From Actinobaculum massiliense (lineage in GTDB: Bacteria > Actinomycetota > Actinomycetes > Actinomycetales > Actinomycetaceae), in NCBI RefSeq assembly GCF_001457435.1, contig NZ_LN881717.1, positions 939,896-1,003,895 of the forward strand: a stretch of 64,000 nucleotides of DNA, given 5' to 3'. The translations under genes were made by a program, and so were the position numbers. The notes under the pieces are model-generated. The model was not told the origin of the DNA. It ran no database searches and saw only the letters and a program-made list of their open reading frames with translations. Of the stretch, positions 44,075-53,425 are shown piece by piece. Position 1 is the first letter of the stretch. Every line of letters begins with the position of its first letter.

Positions 44075-44111
44075 AAAGGCGGGTGACCGGATTCTCCGGT
44101 CACCCGCCTTT
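44075..44111. terminator. Bidirectional terminator between gltS and malG
   Basis: A 13-bp GC stem (44078-44090 with 44096-44108) flanked by AAA and TTTATA, between two convergent genes. Confidence 0.88.
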
Positions 44112-44155
44112 ATATGCACTATTGCTGGCGGCACTACCACCGCCCGCGAGCGGCG

Positions 44156-45073
44156 CTAGCCCTTCACCGCGCCTCCGGTCAGGCCGGAGACGATGTAGCG
44201 CTGCAGGAAGAGGAAGAGGAGCAAGATGGGCAGGGCGGCCAGAACCGCGCCGGCCGCGAACCAGCCCCATTGCTTTTCGTTTCCGCCTACCCACAGGTTC
44301 ATGCCGATGGAGAGCGTCCAGTTATCCTGGCTGGTCAAAATCGTTGAGGCCAGCACGTAATCGTTGAAGGCACCAATGAAGGCCAGCAGGGCCACAACCG
44401 CCAGGGTCGGAACCACCAGCGGAAGAATAATCCGCCAGTAGATTTGGCCGTGAGTTGCGCCGTCGATCTTCGCCGCTTCGTCGAGTTCCTTCGGAATCGA
44501 GTTGAAGGTGCCGTACATGAGGAACGTATTCGCACCCAGCGCGCCGCCCAGGTACACGGCGATCAGCGAGATCTTCGAATCCAGGCCCAGCCAGGGAAAT
44601 ACGTTTCCAATCTGCGTGAGTAGCAGGAAGATCGCTACGAAGGCCAAGAGCTGGGGGAACATCTGCACCACCATCAGGCCCATCAGACCCATATCGCGCC
44701 CCGCAAAGCGGAAGCGGGAGAAGGCGTAGGCCGCGGCCGCGCCCATCAACACCGCTCCCACCGCGGAGCACACGGCGATGAGCACGGTGTTTCCGAACCA
44801 GGTCCAGAACATCGTGGAGTTCGAAAGCTCCGCGAAGTTCGAGAGCGAGACGTCGGAGAACATCTTGTTCGCGCCGTTGAGGGTGGTTTTCGTGTTCGGA
44901 TTCAGTGCCGCGGAGAGCACGTAGAGAATCGGGAACACCGAGTAGATCACCGCAATGATTCCCACCAGGTGGCGGAAGCCGAGGCGGCGGAACCAGTTAC
45001 CGAAGGTCTGGTGATTCTCCTTGGGGTCACCCGCCACAATTGTGTCTGGCGTGCGAGACATAGTGTCAGCCAT
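44156..45073 (-). CDS. malG: Maltose/maltodextrin ABC transporter permease MalG
   Basis: A 305-residue inner-membrane permease with six helices and the EAA loop DEAAKIDGATHGQIYWRIILPLVVP that docks the ATPase. It resembles MalG, including the final QRYIVSGLTGGAVKG. It starts on the base after the malF stop, with its AAGGGGG ribosome binding site inside malF. No malK/msmK ATPase gene is in the window, so a shared ATPase encoded elsewhere must power it. Confidence 0.88.
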   Translation of the reverse strand: MADTMSRTPDTIVAGDPKENHQTFGNWFRRLGFRHLVGIIAVIYSVFPILYVLSAALNPNTKTTLNGANKMFSDVSLSNFAELSNSTMFWTWFGNTVLIAVCSAVGAVLMGAAAAYAFSRFRFAGRDMGLMGLMVVQMFPQLLAFVAIFLLLTQIGNVFPWLGLDSKISLIAVYLGGALGANTFLMYGTFNSIPKELDEAAKIDGATHGQIYWRIILPLVVPTLAVVALLAFIGAFNDYVLASTILTSQDNWTLSIGMNLWVGGNEKQWGWFAAGAVLAALPILLLFLFLQRYIVSGLTGGAVKG

Positions 45074-46690
45074 TTACTGCGCCCCCTTCATCGAATTCGA
45101 CTTCTTGAAGCTGATGAGCGAAATCGTTCCCACAATGATGAAGATGAGGAGTGACATCGCCGAAGCCAAGCCGTAGTTTCGCGTCGCTTCGCCGGACATT
45201 CCGGAGATCTGATAGACCATCGAGATCAAAATGTCAGTGGAGCCCACCGGCACGGTAACGTCGTCGAACCGCGGGCCGCCGCCGGTCAACATGTAGATCA
45301 GGTTGAAGTTGTTGAAGTTGAACGCGAATGACGAAATCAACAACGGGGTCACCTGGATCATGAGCTGCGGCAGGGTGACGAAGCGCCACCGCTGCAGGCC
45401 GGTCGCGCCGTCAATTTCAGCAGCCTCGTTGAGGTCAGCGGAAATCGACTGCAACGCACCGGTGCAGATGAGGAACATATAGGGGAAGCCCATCCACAGG
45501 TTCACGCCCAGCACGCATAGGCGCGCCAGCCAGGGATCGGTGAGCCAGGGAATTTCCGCTCCGCCGAATAGCACTTGGTTGAAGAACCCGTACTTCGGAT
45601 TGAGCATGCCGGCGAAGAGGAACGCCGTCATGAAGGAGGGGAAGGCATATGGCATCAGCATGAGGGTGCGGTAGAACTTGCGTCCCCGCATACCCTCGCG
45701 GTTGAGCACAATCGCCAGGAACATTCCCAACAGGAACGTGGTGAAAACGGAGAGGAACGCGAAAGCGAAGGTCCACAGTAGCACCCGCAGGAACGGCTGA
45801 GCGTAGCGAGAATCGGCGAAAGCGTCCTTGAAGTTGTCGAAGCCGACCGTCACGCGCCAGCCGGTGTCCAGGGTGGAGCCGTCCTCCGCCACGAAGAAGC
45901 CCACCGAATCGTCGGCCACGTACTGCTTGCCAGTGGCGTGATCCGTCATGGTTTGGGTGGCTTTGTCATAGGACATGGTGGAGCGGAAAACAAAGCCGGT
46001 GCTGGCGTTCTGGGTGCCAATCGCGCCGTCTGCCGGATCGTCGCTAAACGGCACGCGCAGGGAGAGGATCTCCGCCTGCTGGGCCGTCACCTCTTGCATT
46101 CCGAGTATCTCAAAACCGGGGACTTCCTCGACCTGGGTACCCTTGACGGTCGCGCCGTCGATTTTCTCCAGCGGTTCCGTTTCGGTGCCGGCCAGCACGT
46201 CGCCATCTTCATTGACGACGGCGAAGCCCAGCTCGCCCCCGCGGGAAACCACTTTAAGCGGATATTGCGGCGAATCGGGCACGCGTTGCGAGGAGCGCAC
46301 GAGCTGGGAGTTCGTGGCCGCTTCCTTGGTGAGCATATGCCGATCGCCGTAGTTGGTGAACGCGATGTAACCGGTGTAGAGAATCACGAAGACCTGGAAG
46401 ATCAAAAGGAAGACCAGGCCCGGGATGAGGTACTTGGCGGCGAGCGTGCGCCGCGAGAAGTAAACGTAGTTGGCCGCGATGAGGAGAATCGCGACGACGC
46501 CGCCCAGCACCCACGATTTCGCGCTAAATGTTTGCACCAAAACGTAGATACCCAGAGCGTCAACGAGGCCAACCAGGATGAGTTTCACAATGAAGCCGGG
46601 CGACCAATTCCGCGCTTCCGGCGCTTTAATCTTCAGCGCCTTCCGCTCCTTGGGCCGGCTCGATGTGGCCTTTTTCTGGGTTTCTTGCAT
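45074..46690 (-). CDS. malF: Maltose/maltodextrin ABC transporter permease MalF
   Basis: A 538-residue permease. After three N-terminal helices there is a large extracytoplasmic domain (about 130-290), the P2 insertion typical of MalF, then further helices and the EAA loop LNEAAEIDGATGLQRWRFVTLPQL. The first 30 residues are basic (KKATSSRPKERKALKIKA). A GC-rich hairpin separates it from malE. It pairs with MalG in the importer. Confidence 0.88.
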   Translation of the reverse strand: MQETQKKATSSRPKERKALKIKAPEARNWSPGFIVKLILVGLVDALGIYVLVQTFSAKSWVLGGVVAILLIAANYVYFSRRTLAAKYLIPGLVFLLIFQVFVILYTGYIAFTNYGDRHMLTKEAATNSQLVRSSQRVPDSPQYPLKVVSRGGELGFAVVNEDGDVLAGTETEPLEKIDGATVKGTQVEEVPGFEILGMQEVTAQQAEILSLRVPFSDDPADGAIGTQNASTGFVFRSTMSYDKATQTMTDHATGKQYVADDSVGFFVAEDGSTLDTGWRVTVGFDNFKDAFADSRYAQPFLRVLLWTFAFAFLSVFTTFLLGMFLAIVLNREGMRGRKFYRTLMLMPYAFPSFMTAFLFAGMLNPKYGFFNQVLFGGAEIPWLTDPWLARLCVLGVNLWMGFPYMFLICTGALQSISADLNEAAEIDGATGLQRWRFVTLPQLMIQVTPLLISSFAFNFNNFNLIYMLTGGGPRFDDVTVPVGSTDILISMVYQISGMSGEATRNYGLASAMSLLIFIIVGTISLISFKKSNSMKGAQ

Positions 46691-46711
46691 ATTGCGTTTC
46701 CTTTGGCGAAG

Positions 46712-46739
46712 GGGCGCGGCGCCCGCGAGCGCCGCGCCC
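46712..46739 (-). terminator. Hairpin between malE and malF
   Basis: An 11-bp perfect GC stem (46712-46722 with 46729-46739) without T-run, 20 bases after the malE stop. Such malE-malF hairpins usually let the binding protein be made in excess of the permeases. Confidence 0.65.
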
Positions 46740-46758
46740 TAGCCTCGGCAAATTATTG

Positions 46759-48003
46759 TTACTTCGCGATGGAAGCCTGAACTTCGTTGACCATGCCCTG
46801 CCAGGTCGAAACCGGATCGGCTCCGTCAATGATCTTGGCTTCCGCGATGCCCCACGGGGTCCACACATTGTTCATCGCCGGGATATTCGGCATGAACTGC
46901 GCACCCTCGGCGGCCTTCGCGAAACCGGCAGTTGCCGGATCTTCCGCTGCCTTCTTAGCCGCGGTGGTCAGAGCCGGCAAACGGTTACCAGCTTCGTAAA
47001 TCGCCAGCTGCGCCTCTTCGGTAGCCATGTACTCGGTGAGGAACTGGTTAGCTACAATCTGGTTCTTCGACGCTGACGAAACGTAGAAGCCCTGCACGCC
47101 CACAAACGGCACGGCCTTCTGACCACCGGCAGACGGAACCGGATCAACCGCAACCTTCAGACCGGCATCCTCAAAGTCCTTGATCATCCACGGGCCACCG
47201 AGGATGTAGGGGGACTGGCCGTTCTTGAAGGCATCAACGGCGACGTCGTACGTCATCGACGTTTCGAGTACGCCCGCCTTGCCCTGCTCGCCCAGCCACT
47301 TCGCGAAGGCCTCGCCCTCGGCGGAGCCAAGCGTAAGCTCATTGGTCAGCTCGCCCTGGTCATTGGTGGCGAAGACCGCTGAACCGAAGGAAGCCTGCAG
47401 CGGGTAGTAGGTGTACGGATCGCCCTTCTCGGTAGTCTGCACCACGAACGGGTACTGCTTGCCGGCCGCCTTGCCCTTGGCGATCATCTCATCGAAAGTC
47501 GCCGGGGTGGAATCCGCGAGCTCCGTATTACGGATCATCGCCAGGTTCTCAATGGCGTAGGGAAGGCCGTAAGTCTGGCCATTGTAAGTGAAAGCCTTGA
47601 CCGCGGTCTCATCGAACTCGGAGGCCTTGTCGCCCAGCTCGATCGGGGCAACCAGGCCGTTCGCCGCGAATTCACCGAGCCAGTCGTTGGCGCCCACGGT
47701 GATATCCGGGCCTTCGCCGTTCGATACCTGGGTGGAGAAGTCGGCGCGAATATCGCTGAACTCGCGGACCACAACTTCAACATGGTTACCGGTCTGGGCT
47801 TCGAACTTCGCCGCGGCGTCCTTGAGGGCCGGCTCGCGGTTGGAATCAGACCAGACGGTCAAGGAGACTCCGGTTGATGTAGCCGGTTCACTGGCCGTAT
47901 CAGATCCGGCAGACGTAGACGTGGATTGCGAACCTCCACCGCCACAGGCACTCAACATGAGCGCCATTGCGCTGGCAGCCGCCACAAAAATGCTCTTGCG
48001 CAT
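46759..48003 (-). CDS. malE: Maltose/maltodextrin-binding lipoprotein MalE
   Basis: A 414-residue solute-binding lipoprotein: lipobox LSAC near residue 20 followed by a Gly/Ser/Thr linker, then the family-1 binding fold (VSLTVWSDSNREPALKDAAAKFEAQTGNHVEVVVREF; GEGPDITVGANDWLGEFAANG; GGPWMIKDFEDAGLKVAVDPVPSAGGQKAVPFVGVQGFYVSS), close to MalE-type proteins. A GAGGAGG ribosome binding site precedes the ATG. First gene of malE-malF-malG; a LacI gene lies divergently upstream. Confidence 0.9.
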   Translation of the reverse strand: MRKSIFVAAASAMALMLSACGGGGSQSTSTSAGSDTASEPATSTGVSLTVWSDSNREPALKDAAAKFEAQTGNHVEVVVREFSDIRADFSTQVSNGEGPDITVGANDWLGEFAANGLVAPIELGDKASEFDETAVKAFTYNGQTYGLPYAIENLAMIRNTELADSTPATFDEMIAKGKAAGKQYPFVVQTTEKGDPYTYYPLQASFGSAVFATNDQGELTNELTLGSAEGEAFAKWLGEQGKAGVLETSMTYDVAVDAFKNGQSPYILGGPWMIKDFEDAGLKVAVDPVPSAGGQKAVPFVGVQGFYVSSASKNQIVANQFLTEYMATEEAQLAIYEAGNRLPALTTAAKKAAEDPATAGFAKAAEGAQFMPNIPAMNNVWTPWGIAEAKIIDGADPVSTWQGMVNEVQASIAK

Positions 48004-48077
48004 GCTTTCCTCCTCGAAGTTTGCGCTGACACCCGCTTCTTTACGGTGGTCACTTGCTTTGAGAATAATTCCCCGTG

Positions 48078-48125
48078 CAAATTTTTACAAGCGATTTTCA
48101 GCTTTTTTCAGGAAACTTTTACAAA
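48078..48125 (-). promoter_or_regulatory. Repeated operator-like element upstream of malE
   Basis: Two related 15-mers with core TTTTACAA (minus TTGTAAAA) begin at 48077/48078 and 48111, matching at about 12 of 15 positions, 34 bases apart. The half TTGTAAA is common in LacI/MalR-type operators. They lie 75-120 bases upstream of the malE start. Confidence 0.45.
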
Positions 48126-48374
48126 TACTAGGATATGTGATCTAGCACCCGTTAATCTTTAAGATACGTCCATACGGCCGCGACCGCGAGGGGCGAGTCC
48201 ATTTGCGTGTTTGCCTCTAGTGTTCGGGCCGGCTCTCCGTGCGGATGCGCGGCGGCGTCGGCAAACGCACGGCGCTCGTGTGGCCTTAATTCGGCCAGAT
48301 TGGAATAGATTTCCGCCAGCCGGGCCCACTACAGCGGAGCTCGCCCCCCCCTCAGCCGACGTACATAAATTTTT

Positions 48375-48413
48375 CATAGGATTTACACTAAGTATGTCTC
48401 CTCACATAGGATT
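48375..48413 (+). promoter_or_regulatory. Direct repeat CATAGGATT upstream of the LacI-family gene
   Basis: CATAGGATTTAC (48375-48386) and CATAGGATTGAC (48405-48416) are exactly 30 bases apart, about three helical turns, 30-70 bases before the gene. Possibly an autoregulatory site or a duplicated promoter element. Confidence 0.4.
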
Positions 48414-48444
48414 GACGAAGTGCCGCCGACGCCACTGAAAGGTA

Positions 48445-49479
48445 ATGATGAGCAAGAAAATCAGGCTAGTGGATATCGCAGAACATGCCGACGTCTCTAT
48501 TGCCACCGTTTCCCGCGTGCTCAATGACTCCGGCCCCGTCTCCGCAGATACCGCCGCCAGGGTCCTTACCGCTATCGACATGCTCGGCTACGAACGCCCC
48601 GAATCACTCTCGCGCACTGACCGCGGCCTCATTGGCCTGGTGGTGCCCGAACTCGGCAACCCGATTTTCCCCGCCCTCGCCCAGGAACTGGAGGCAGCCA
48701 TGGTCGGCGAGGGATTCGTTCCGGTGCTCTGCACGCAGTACGCGGGCGGCGTTACCGAGGATGAATACGTGGACATTCTGCGCCGCCAGCGCGTTGCCGG
48801 AATTATTTTCGTTTCCGGTCTCCACGCGGATTCGGAAGCCGACCCCGCGCGCTATCGCCGCCTCCAGGGGGACGTCCCCTTCGTCACCATTAATGGCGCG
48901 AACCCAGCCGTGGACGCTCCGAACATTTCCACGAACGACGCCGATGCGATGCGCAAAGCCGTGGAGTTTCTGACCGGCTTGGGCCACACCAAGATTGGAT
49001 TAGCGATGGGCCCGCACCGCTTCATTCCCTCGCAGGAAAAAGAGCGCGGGTACCTGACCGGGATGGCCGAGTTCTCCCCCGCCGCAACCCCGCGCATCAT
49101 CAACACCTTCTTCACTTTTGAAGGGGGGATTTCCGCCGCGCAGGCTTTCCTCGAGAGCGGTTACACAGCCATTGTGTGCGGCTCGGACATCATGGCCCTC
49201 GGCGCCGCCTCCGCGGTGCAAGCCGCGGGCCTGAGCGTACCGGGCGACGTCTCCATCACCGGCTTCGACGATTCTCGCCTTATGACGCTCACAAATCCGC
49301 CGCTAACCACCCTGCGCCAACCGGTCGCGGCCATGGCACGCTATGCCGTCAATTCCCTGACCGCGCTCATCGCCGGCAACAAGACGGATGCCGGCTCCAT
49401 GACCTTCGCGGCTGAGCTGGTGGTGCGCGGCTCCACCGGCTCCTGCCCTATCGCGCCCTTCGCTAGCGAACGATCTTGA
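48445..49479 (+). CDS. LacI-family transcriptional regulator (likely maltose-responsive)
   Basis: A 344-residue regulator. N-terminal LacI helix-turn-helix with hinge (KIRLVDIAEHADVSIATVSRVLNDSGPVSADTAARVLTAIDMLGY), followed by a periplasmic-binding-protein-like sensor domain (GLIGLVVPELGNPIFPALAQELE; GVAGII-type strand; SITGFDDSRLMTLTNPPLTTLRQP). Divergent from malEFG with the alpha-glucosidase beyond, so maltose or a maltodextrin is the probable inducer. ATG at 48445 or the next ATG at 48448; the upstream GAAAGG serves both. Confidence 0.92.
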   Translation: MMSKKIRLVDIAEHADVSIATVSRVLNDSGPVSADTAARVLTAIDMLGYERPESLSRTDRGLIGLVVPELGNPIFPALAQELEAAMVGEGFVPVLCTQYAGGVTEDEYVDILRRQRVAGIIFVSGLHADSEADPARYRRLQGDVPFVTINGANPAVDAPNISTNDADAMRKAVEFLTGLGHTKIGLAMGPHRFIPSQEKERGYLTGMAEFSPAATPRIINTFFTFEGGISAAQAFLESGYTAIVCGSDIMALGAASAVQAAGLSVPGDVSITGFDDSRLMTLTNPPLTTLRQPVAAMARYAVNSLTALIAGNKTDAGSMTFAAELVVRGSTGSCPIAPFASERS

Positions 49480-49562
49480 CGTAACCTGGCCTGTTTGCGA
49501 CCGGCCACTCCTGGCTGGCCGCGCACTTTCTACACTTCGGCCAGCTCCGGTTACAGAGTAGA

Positions 49563-49600
49563 GGGCCGTGCCGCCAAACTAAATTGTGGCGGAACGGCCC
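49563..49600. terminator. Hairpin between the LacI-family gene and the convergent MFS gene
   Basis: Arms 49563-49576 and 49587-49600 pair over 14 positions with one mismatch around an AT-rich loop, between two convergent stops. Confidence 0.7.
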
Positions 49601-49635
49601 CTACCCGGTACAGTACGCTCTGCTGGCGTAACTAT

Positions 49636-51138
49636 TTATATTTTCTCGTGTTCGCTAGTGCGCCCCGGCATGAAGAGCGAGAGCGCAAGCGCCACGCCAG
49701 AAAGAACAATCGCAATGATGAGTGACTGCCGGTATCCCGACGAAATATCACCCGAAACTGCGGCCGCAGCAATCACCGAGCCCATAACTCCAATTCCTAC
49801 ACCTGAGCCGAGGTTGAAAGCGGCAGAGGTGAGGCCGGGAAGAACTCCGGGGTGCCTTGACGAGGCATAGAGGACGCCAAGCGCATTGAGTGTCGTGTTC
49901 GACATGGCTGTGTAGGTTGCACCCATAAGGAAGCTCAAACCACACAGAATCCACTTGTTGCTGAAACCAAACAGGAGGATGCACACAATGACCACGAGAG
50001 AACCGACCAAACCCGCACGTAAAACAAGCCGATAACCGACATTCGGCGCCACCTTGCCAACAACGGGCGCTAGCATCCACCCCAAAAGCGAGAATGGCAT
50101 GAGGTACATAAGCGCCGTGACCGTAGAACCTAAGCCAAATCCGGCATTCGAATCTTGAGCGAAGGCGGGAATGAGGAACATCAAAACCGCAAAGGAAGAC
50201 GCCAGCGTAAAGAACGTCGTCCCCACCTGAGCCCAAGTCTCACGTTGGCCGAGCTCAGAAAGTGGGATAAGAGCGTGCGAGGCGCGCTTTTCTACCATCG
50301 TGAAAACCACCGAACACACCACACCGACAATAGCGAACCCTATGGTCCAAGGACTCGACCAGCCTAAAGTTCCGAAGCCGAAGGTGAGAACCATGTTGAA
50401 GGCCCAGAGCGCTCCGGTTAGGAACACGGCACCTGCCCAATCCATATTCTGCGCCGACTTCACCTTAGTCTCAGGAACCCACCGAATCACCGTAATGAGC
50501 GCCAGGATTTCAAGAGCAAGAATCACTACGAAAATGCTTTTGTATCCCCAGGCGTCAGCGAGCAAGCCGCCCAGAAGCGTATCAATCCCCGCCACGCCGG
50601 AATTAATCGCCGCAACTAGCCCAACATAGAATCCGAACTTTTTTGGATCGAGAATCGCCCGTAAAGTCAGATTTCCCAAGGCAAATGTTGCTCCACAAAA
50701 ACCCTGCAGTGCGCGACCAATAAAAAGTCCCACTAAGGAGGAAGTGACCAGGACGATTACCGTACCCAGGAGCATAAACCCCACAGAAATAAGGAGCGTA
50801 TTTCGGCGGCCAATTTTATCTGCAAAAGGTGGGAAGAAAATGGCAAGTGCTGCTGCGACAGCGAGAAAGATGGTGGTCGACCATCCGATCACTCCCGCGT
50901 TAGTGTTGAAGCTCTCCGCCATGTCACCGATTGCGGGAGAAAGCATGGTCGCACAGAGTTGGAAGCTTGCAATCACGAGCATCAACGCTACGAGCACCAA
51001 CCGAGGGTTAATGGTCTTCCCACCCACCGGGGTAATTTCGATGGTTCCGTCTTCGTTCAGGAACGAGCGCGATTCTTTATCATCCCCAACTCGCCGCCCT
51101 ACCAATGAAGTTTTTTGACCTGCATCTTTTGCATTCAC
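49636..51138 (-). CDS. MFS transporter, probably for nucleosides
   Basis: A 500-residue major facilitator with a 45-residue hydrophilic N-terminus and about 14 helices; motif A appears as FADKIGRRNTLL and the second half has GYRLVLRAGLVG. The type is like the DHA2 drug/H+ group, but the gene overlaps the upstream nucleoside hydrolase gene (GTG start inside its TGA stop, GTGA), so nucleoside uptake is the better guess. Base composition is visibly AT-richer than the flanking maltose genes. Confidence 0.8.
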   Translation of the reverse strand: MNAKDAGQKTSLVGRRVGDDKESRSFLNEDGTIEITPVGGKTINPRLVLVALMLVIASFQLCATMLSPAIGDMAESFNTNAGVIGWSTTIFLAVAAALAIFFPPFADKIGRRNTLLISVGFMLLGTVIVLVTSSLVGLFIGRALQGFCGATFALGNLTLRAILDPKKFGFYVGLVAAINSGVAGIDTLLGGLLADAWGYKSIFVVILALEILALITVIRWVPETKVKSAQNMDWAGAVFLTGALWAFNMVLTFGFGTLGWSSPWTIGFAIVGVVCSVVFTMVEKRASHALIPLSELGQRETWAQVGTTFFTLASSFAVLMFLIPAFAQDSNAGFGLGSTVTALMYLMPFSLLGWMLAPVVGKVAPNVGYRLVLRAGLVGSLVVIVCILLFGFSNKWILCGLSFLMGATYTAMSNTTLNALGVLYASSRHPGVLPGLTSAAFNLGSGVGIGVMGSVIAAAAVSGDISSGYRQSLIIAIVLSGVALALSLFMPGRTSEHEKI

Positions 51139-52121
51139 AATGTGCTCCCATCAGGTTCGCGAATCTCCAGGGTAGGAGTGGTTTGCGTGGCGAGTAGCTT
51201 ATCTAGGAGTTCAAAGAATCCGTCGTGGTCAACCTTGTGGATGACCGTAGCATTCGCATTCAGTCCGAATTTGTCCCATGCCATCGCAGAATATCCACGG
51301 GTCAGCTCTGAAGCGGTCTCGACGTCAATGCGCATCGGTGACGAATCTTCGACTAACTCTGGATGCAACATCGTTGCCAACGTCATCGAGTCAGGATGCG
51401 TTGAACCGTCGACCCCTACTGATTCATTGAAGTCCAAGGTTGCGTCACAAACCGACTTAAAGAATTTTCCGATGGGCGTTGGCGACTTCGTCTTTTCGTT
51501 GTATATATCCCGTGAAATGGTAGCGTCCCGTAGTGTCACCGGATCCCAGGTTAGAACATGAATGTCCTCGAATCCTGCAGTGAATACGATCTGTGCCGCC
51601 TCGGGATCGACGTAGAAATTGAATTCTGCGCTCGAGGTGGTATTTCCACGACCGTTCTCGGAACCTCCCATAATGTAGAGACTCTTCACTTTCTTCGCGA
51701 ATCCACGGTCGAGAACAACCGCGGATGCCACGTTCGTCAATGGACCAATAGCGACGATCGAAACCTCGCCCGGGCGCTCATTAACGATTCGAAGCATGGC
51801 ATTAACGGCATGCTCCTTTTGAATCTCCGCCTTCTCGAAGTCCATCGAGAGTCCGCCACTTCCATCACCGTGAACTTCTGATGCAGAAACCCATTCGCGC
51901 ATAATGGGCTGACTGCACCCGGTATAAATCGGCACATCCCCTAGTTTTCCAGCCACGTTGAGCGTAAGAAGTGCATTTCGAACTTGCTGCTCGAAGCCAA
52001 CGTTTCCCGCAACCATCGTGATTGCCTGGAGATCAGCTCGGGGATCGCACACCCCAAATAGAATTGCTACGCAATCATCTTGCGCCGTATCCGTATCCAA
52101 AATAAAAGGAATTTTCTCCAT
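51135..52121 (-). CDS. Inosine/uridine-preferring nucleoside hydrolase family protein
   Basis: A 328-residue N-ribohydrolase that would split nucleosides into base and ribose. The calcium motif is DTDTAQDD (residues 9-16): the aspartates of DxDxxxDD are present, though the usual PG is TA. Other marks are VSIVAIGPLTNVASAV, LYIMGGSENGRGNTTSSAEFNFYVDPEAAQIVF and the closing VIHKVDHDGFFELL. Length is normal and the frame intact. It is followed by the MFS gene and preceded by broken deoC and PfkB genes, a nucleoside degradation set. Confidence 0.9.
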   Translation of the reverse strand: MEKIPFILDTDTAQDDCVAILFGVCDPRADLQAITMVAGNVGFEQQVRNALLTLNVAGKLGDVPIYTGCSQPIMREWVSASEVHGDGSGGLSMDFEKAEIQKEHAVNAMLRIVNERPGEVSIVAIGPLTNVASAVVLDRGFAKKVKSLYIMGGSENGRGNTTSSAEFNFYVDPEAAQIVFTAGFEDIHVLTWDPVTLRDATISRDIYNEKTKSPTPIGKFFKSVCDATLDFNESVGVDGSTHPDSMTLATMLHPELVEDSSPMRIDVETASELTRGYSAMAWDKFGLNANATVIHKVDHDGFFELLDKLLATQTTPTLEIREPDGSTL

Positions 52122-52212
52122 TTTGCCTTATCCTCTGAAAGGGACTTCTCACTGGCATCGGAGTCCTAGCGGTTTCCTACCGCCAGCTAACGGCGAGCCC
52201 TCTCAAATACTT

Positions 52213-52906
52213 TTAGTAGCTATCTCCACCGCTCTTGCCCGTGACAATTGCGATGAAATTCGAAGACCCCACCAATGACGCCCCGCCTGGATGAGAGAGT
52301 GCGTGCTCGAAGGTTGAGATCCCACCGGATCCTTTCACTAGGACACCTTCCGGGGCGAGCAAGCATAGGAACTTCATCTCCTCAGGCGTAGCTTTCCCAA
52401 CCGAGCCCGATGAAGCGTTCTTCACCTACTTGGCCCCGCCTCAACCGCGAGCTCCACGGCAACTTCCTTCTCATCTTCGGTGAGCAGTGGGAGTTCCATA
52501 ATAACCTTAACGGGGACGCCGCAGGCAACGACACCCGCGACATCCTCACGGAAACGGTCGTCATCGCCATCCTTCAGCCAACCAATTTGCACTCAATGTC
52601 AATTTGCGTGGCGCCGAGCCTAACAAGCTCCTCCACTTCCTTCGCCTTCCCATAGCTAGACATCACTCCAGTAGTAGGAAAATCAAGCGCTGTAGCTACT
52701 TCCACACCAGTTCCCTTAAGAACCTCAGCCGTTTCAGGCACCCGAGAACCTGCCATCATTGCGGCATTGAATCCGTATTCCAGCGCCCCTTCAGCATGCT
52801 TAATAGCGTTATCACGCGTCGTACCAATTGCGATTTTTGTGTGTTAAATAACGGAGCTAGCTGCGCGGGCTCGGTGATATCCATAGGCTTCACTTTTCCA
52901 TTTCAT
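52213..52906 (-). pseudogene. deoC: Broken deoC (deoxyribose-phosphate aldolase)
   Basis: Aldolase sequence is spread over several frames. In order on the minus strand: MDITEPAQLAPLFNT (from 52884), a shift near 52840, IAIGTTRDNAIKHAEGALEYGFNAAMMAGSR..ATQIDIECKLVG, a one-base shift near 52572, LKDGDDDRFREDVAGVVACGVPVKVIMELPLLTEDE.., a further shift in a GGGG run near 52438 with a stop codon (TAG for the expected Tyr), then VKNASSGSVGKATPEEM..GSSNFIAIVTG. Three frameshifts plus one nonsense change rule out a working product and are too many for read error. Schiff-base lysine VKVI was present in the ancestor. Confidence 0.88.
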
Positions 52907-52940
52907 ATCCTTACCTAGTTTGTGGTCATTGATTATCGAT

Positions 52941-53425
52941 CTACAGTTCGAAAACTTCACTTCGTGCTACATCTAACGCTTTCAGCGATTCGGAAAACGA
53001 GATCCCGAAGCGCTCTTTGAGGGCTTTCTCGGTCGCGAGTGCCGGAATCACACCCTACGTTTCAACGGCGTAAGCTCCCGCGTAAACTGCGCGTTTCGCC
53101 GCTTCAGTAAGCGACAGCCCCGCATACAATCCCGCTGCAAGCGCGCCATAAAACGAGTCACCGGCACCCGTCGAATCGGGCACCCGTTTTGACGCAATTG
53201 GAAGAATACGAATCGCGGTACCATGATTGCCTTTATTGACTACGACGCAGCCCGAACCGCCATCGGTTAGGACAACGCCTACCCCCGCAACCCGGCTAAG
53301 CTTTGCCGCCGTTTCTGACGCTCCACATGGAACGTCTTCTCCAGTCAGAGCTACAAGCATCTGGCGCGCCTCGCGTGCTACACGCTCCTCGGCGCCAGGA
53401 TTTTCTCGAGACGAGAATTTTTGCC
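52941..53425 (-). pseudogene. Truncated PfkB-family sugar kinase (ribokinase-like)
   Basis: Only the C-terminal half remains: ERVAREARQMLVALTGEDVPC, GVGVVLTDGGSGCVVV, the ATP/active-site motif DSTGAGDSFYGALAAGLYAGL, then a TAG stop in place of one codon at 53055-53057, after which the same frame continues GVIPALATEKALKERFGISFSESLKALDVA to a stop at 52941. The N-terminal half is missing; homology ends near 53425, where the leader of the alpha-glucosidase begins. It lies upstream of broken deoC and was presumably the first gene of the nucleoside operon. Confidence 0.85.

Larger units (their letters stand above)
48004..48444. other. 441-base regulatory region between malE and the LacI-family gene
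   Basis: The divergent promoters lie here. The malE side is AT-rich (48060-48160) with a repeated element at 48078-48125; the regulator side has another repeat at 48375-48413. The middle (48180-48350) is GC-rich. I see no gene in it. Confidence 0.5.

Noticed and set aside
52213-52906. Explaining the deoC breaks as sequencing errors
   Set aside because: Three shifts plus a nonsense codon in 700 bases, next to a kinase that is also truncated and carries a stop, while all other genes in the window are clean.
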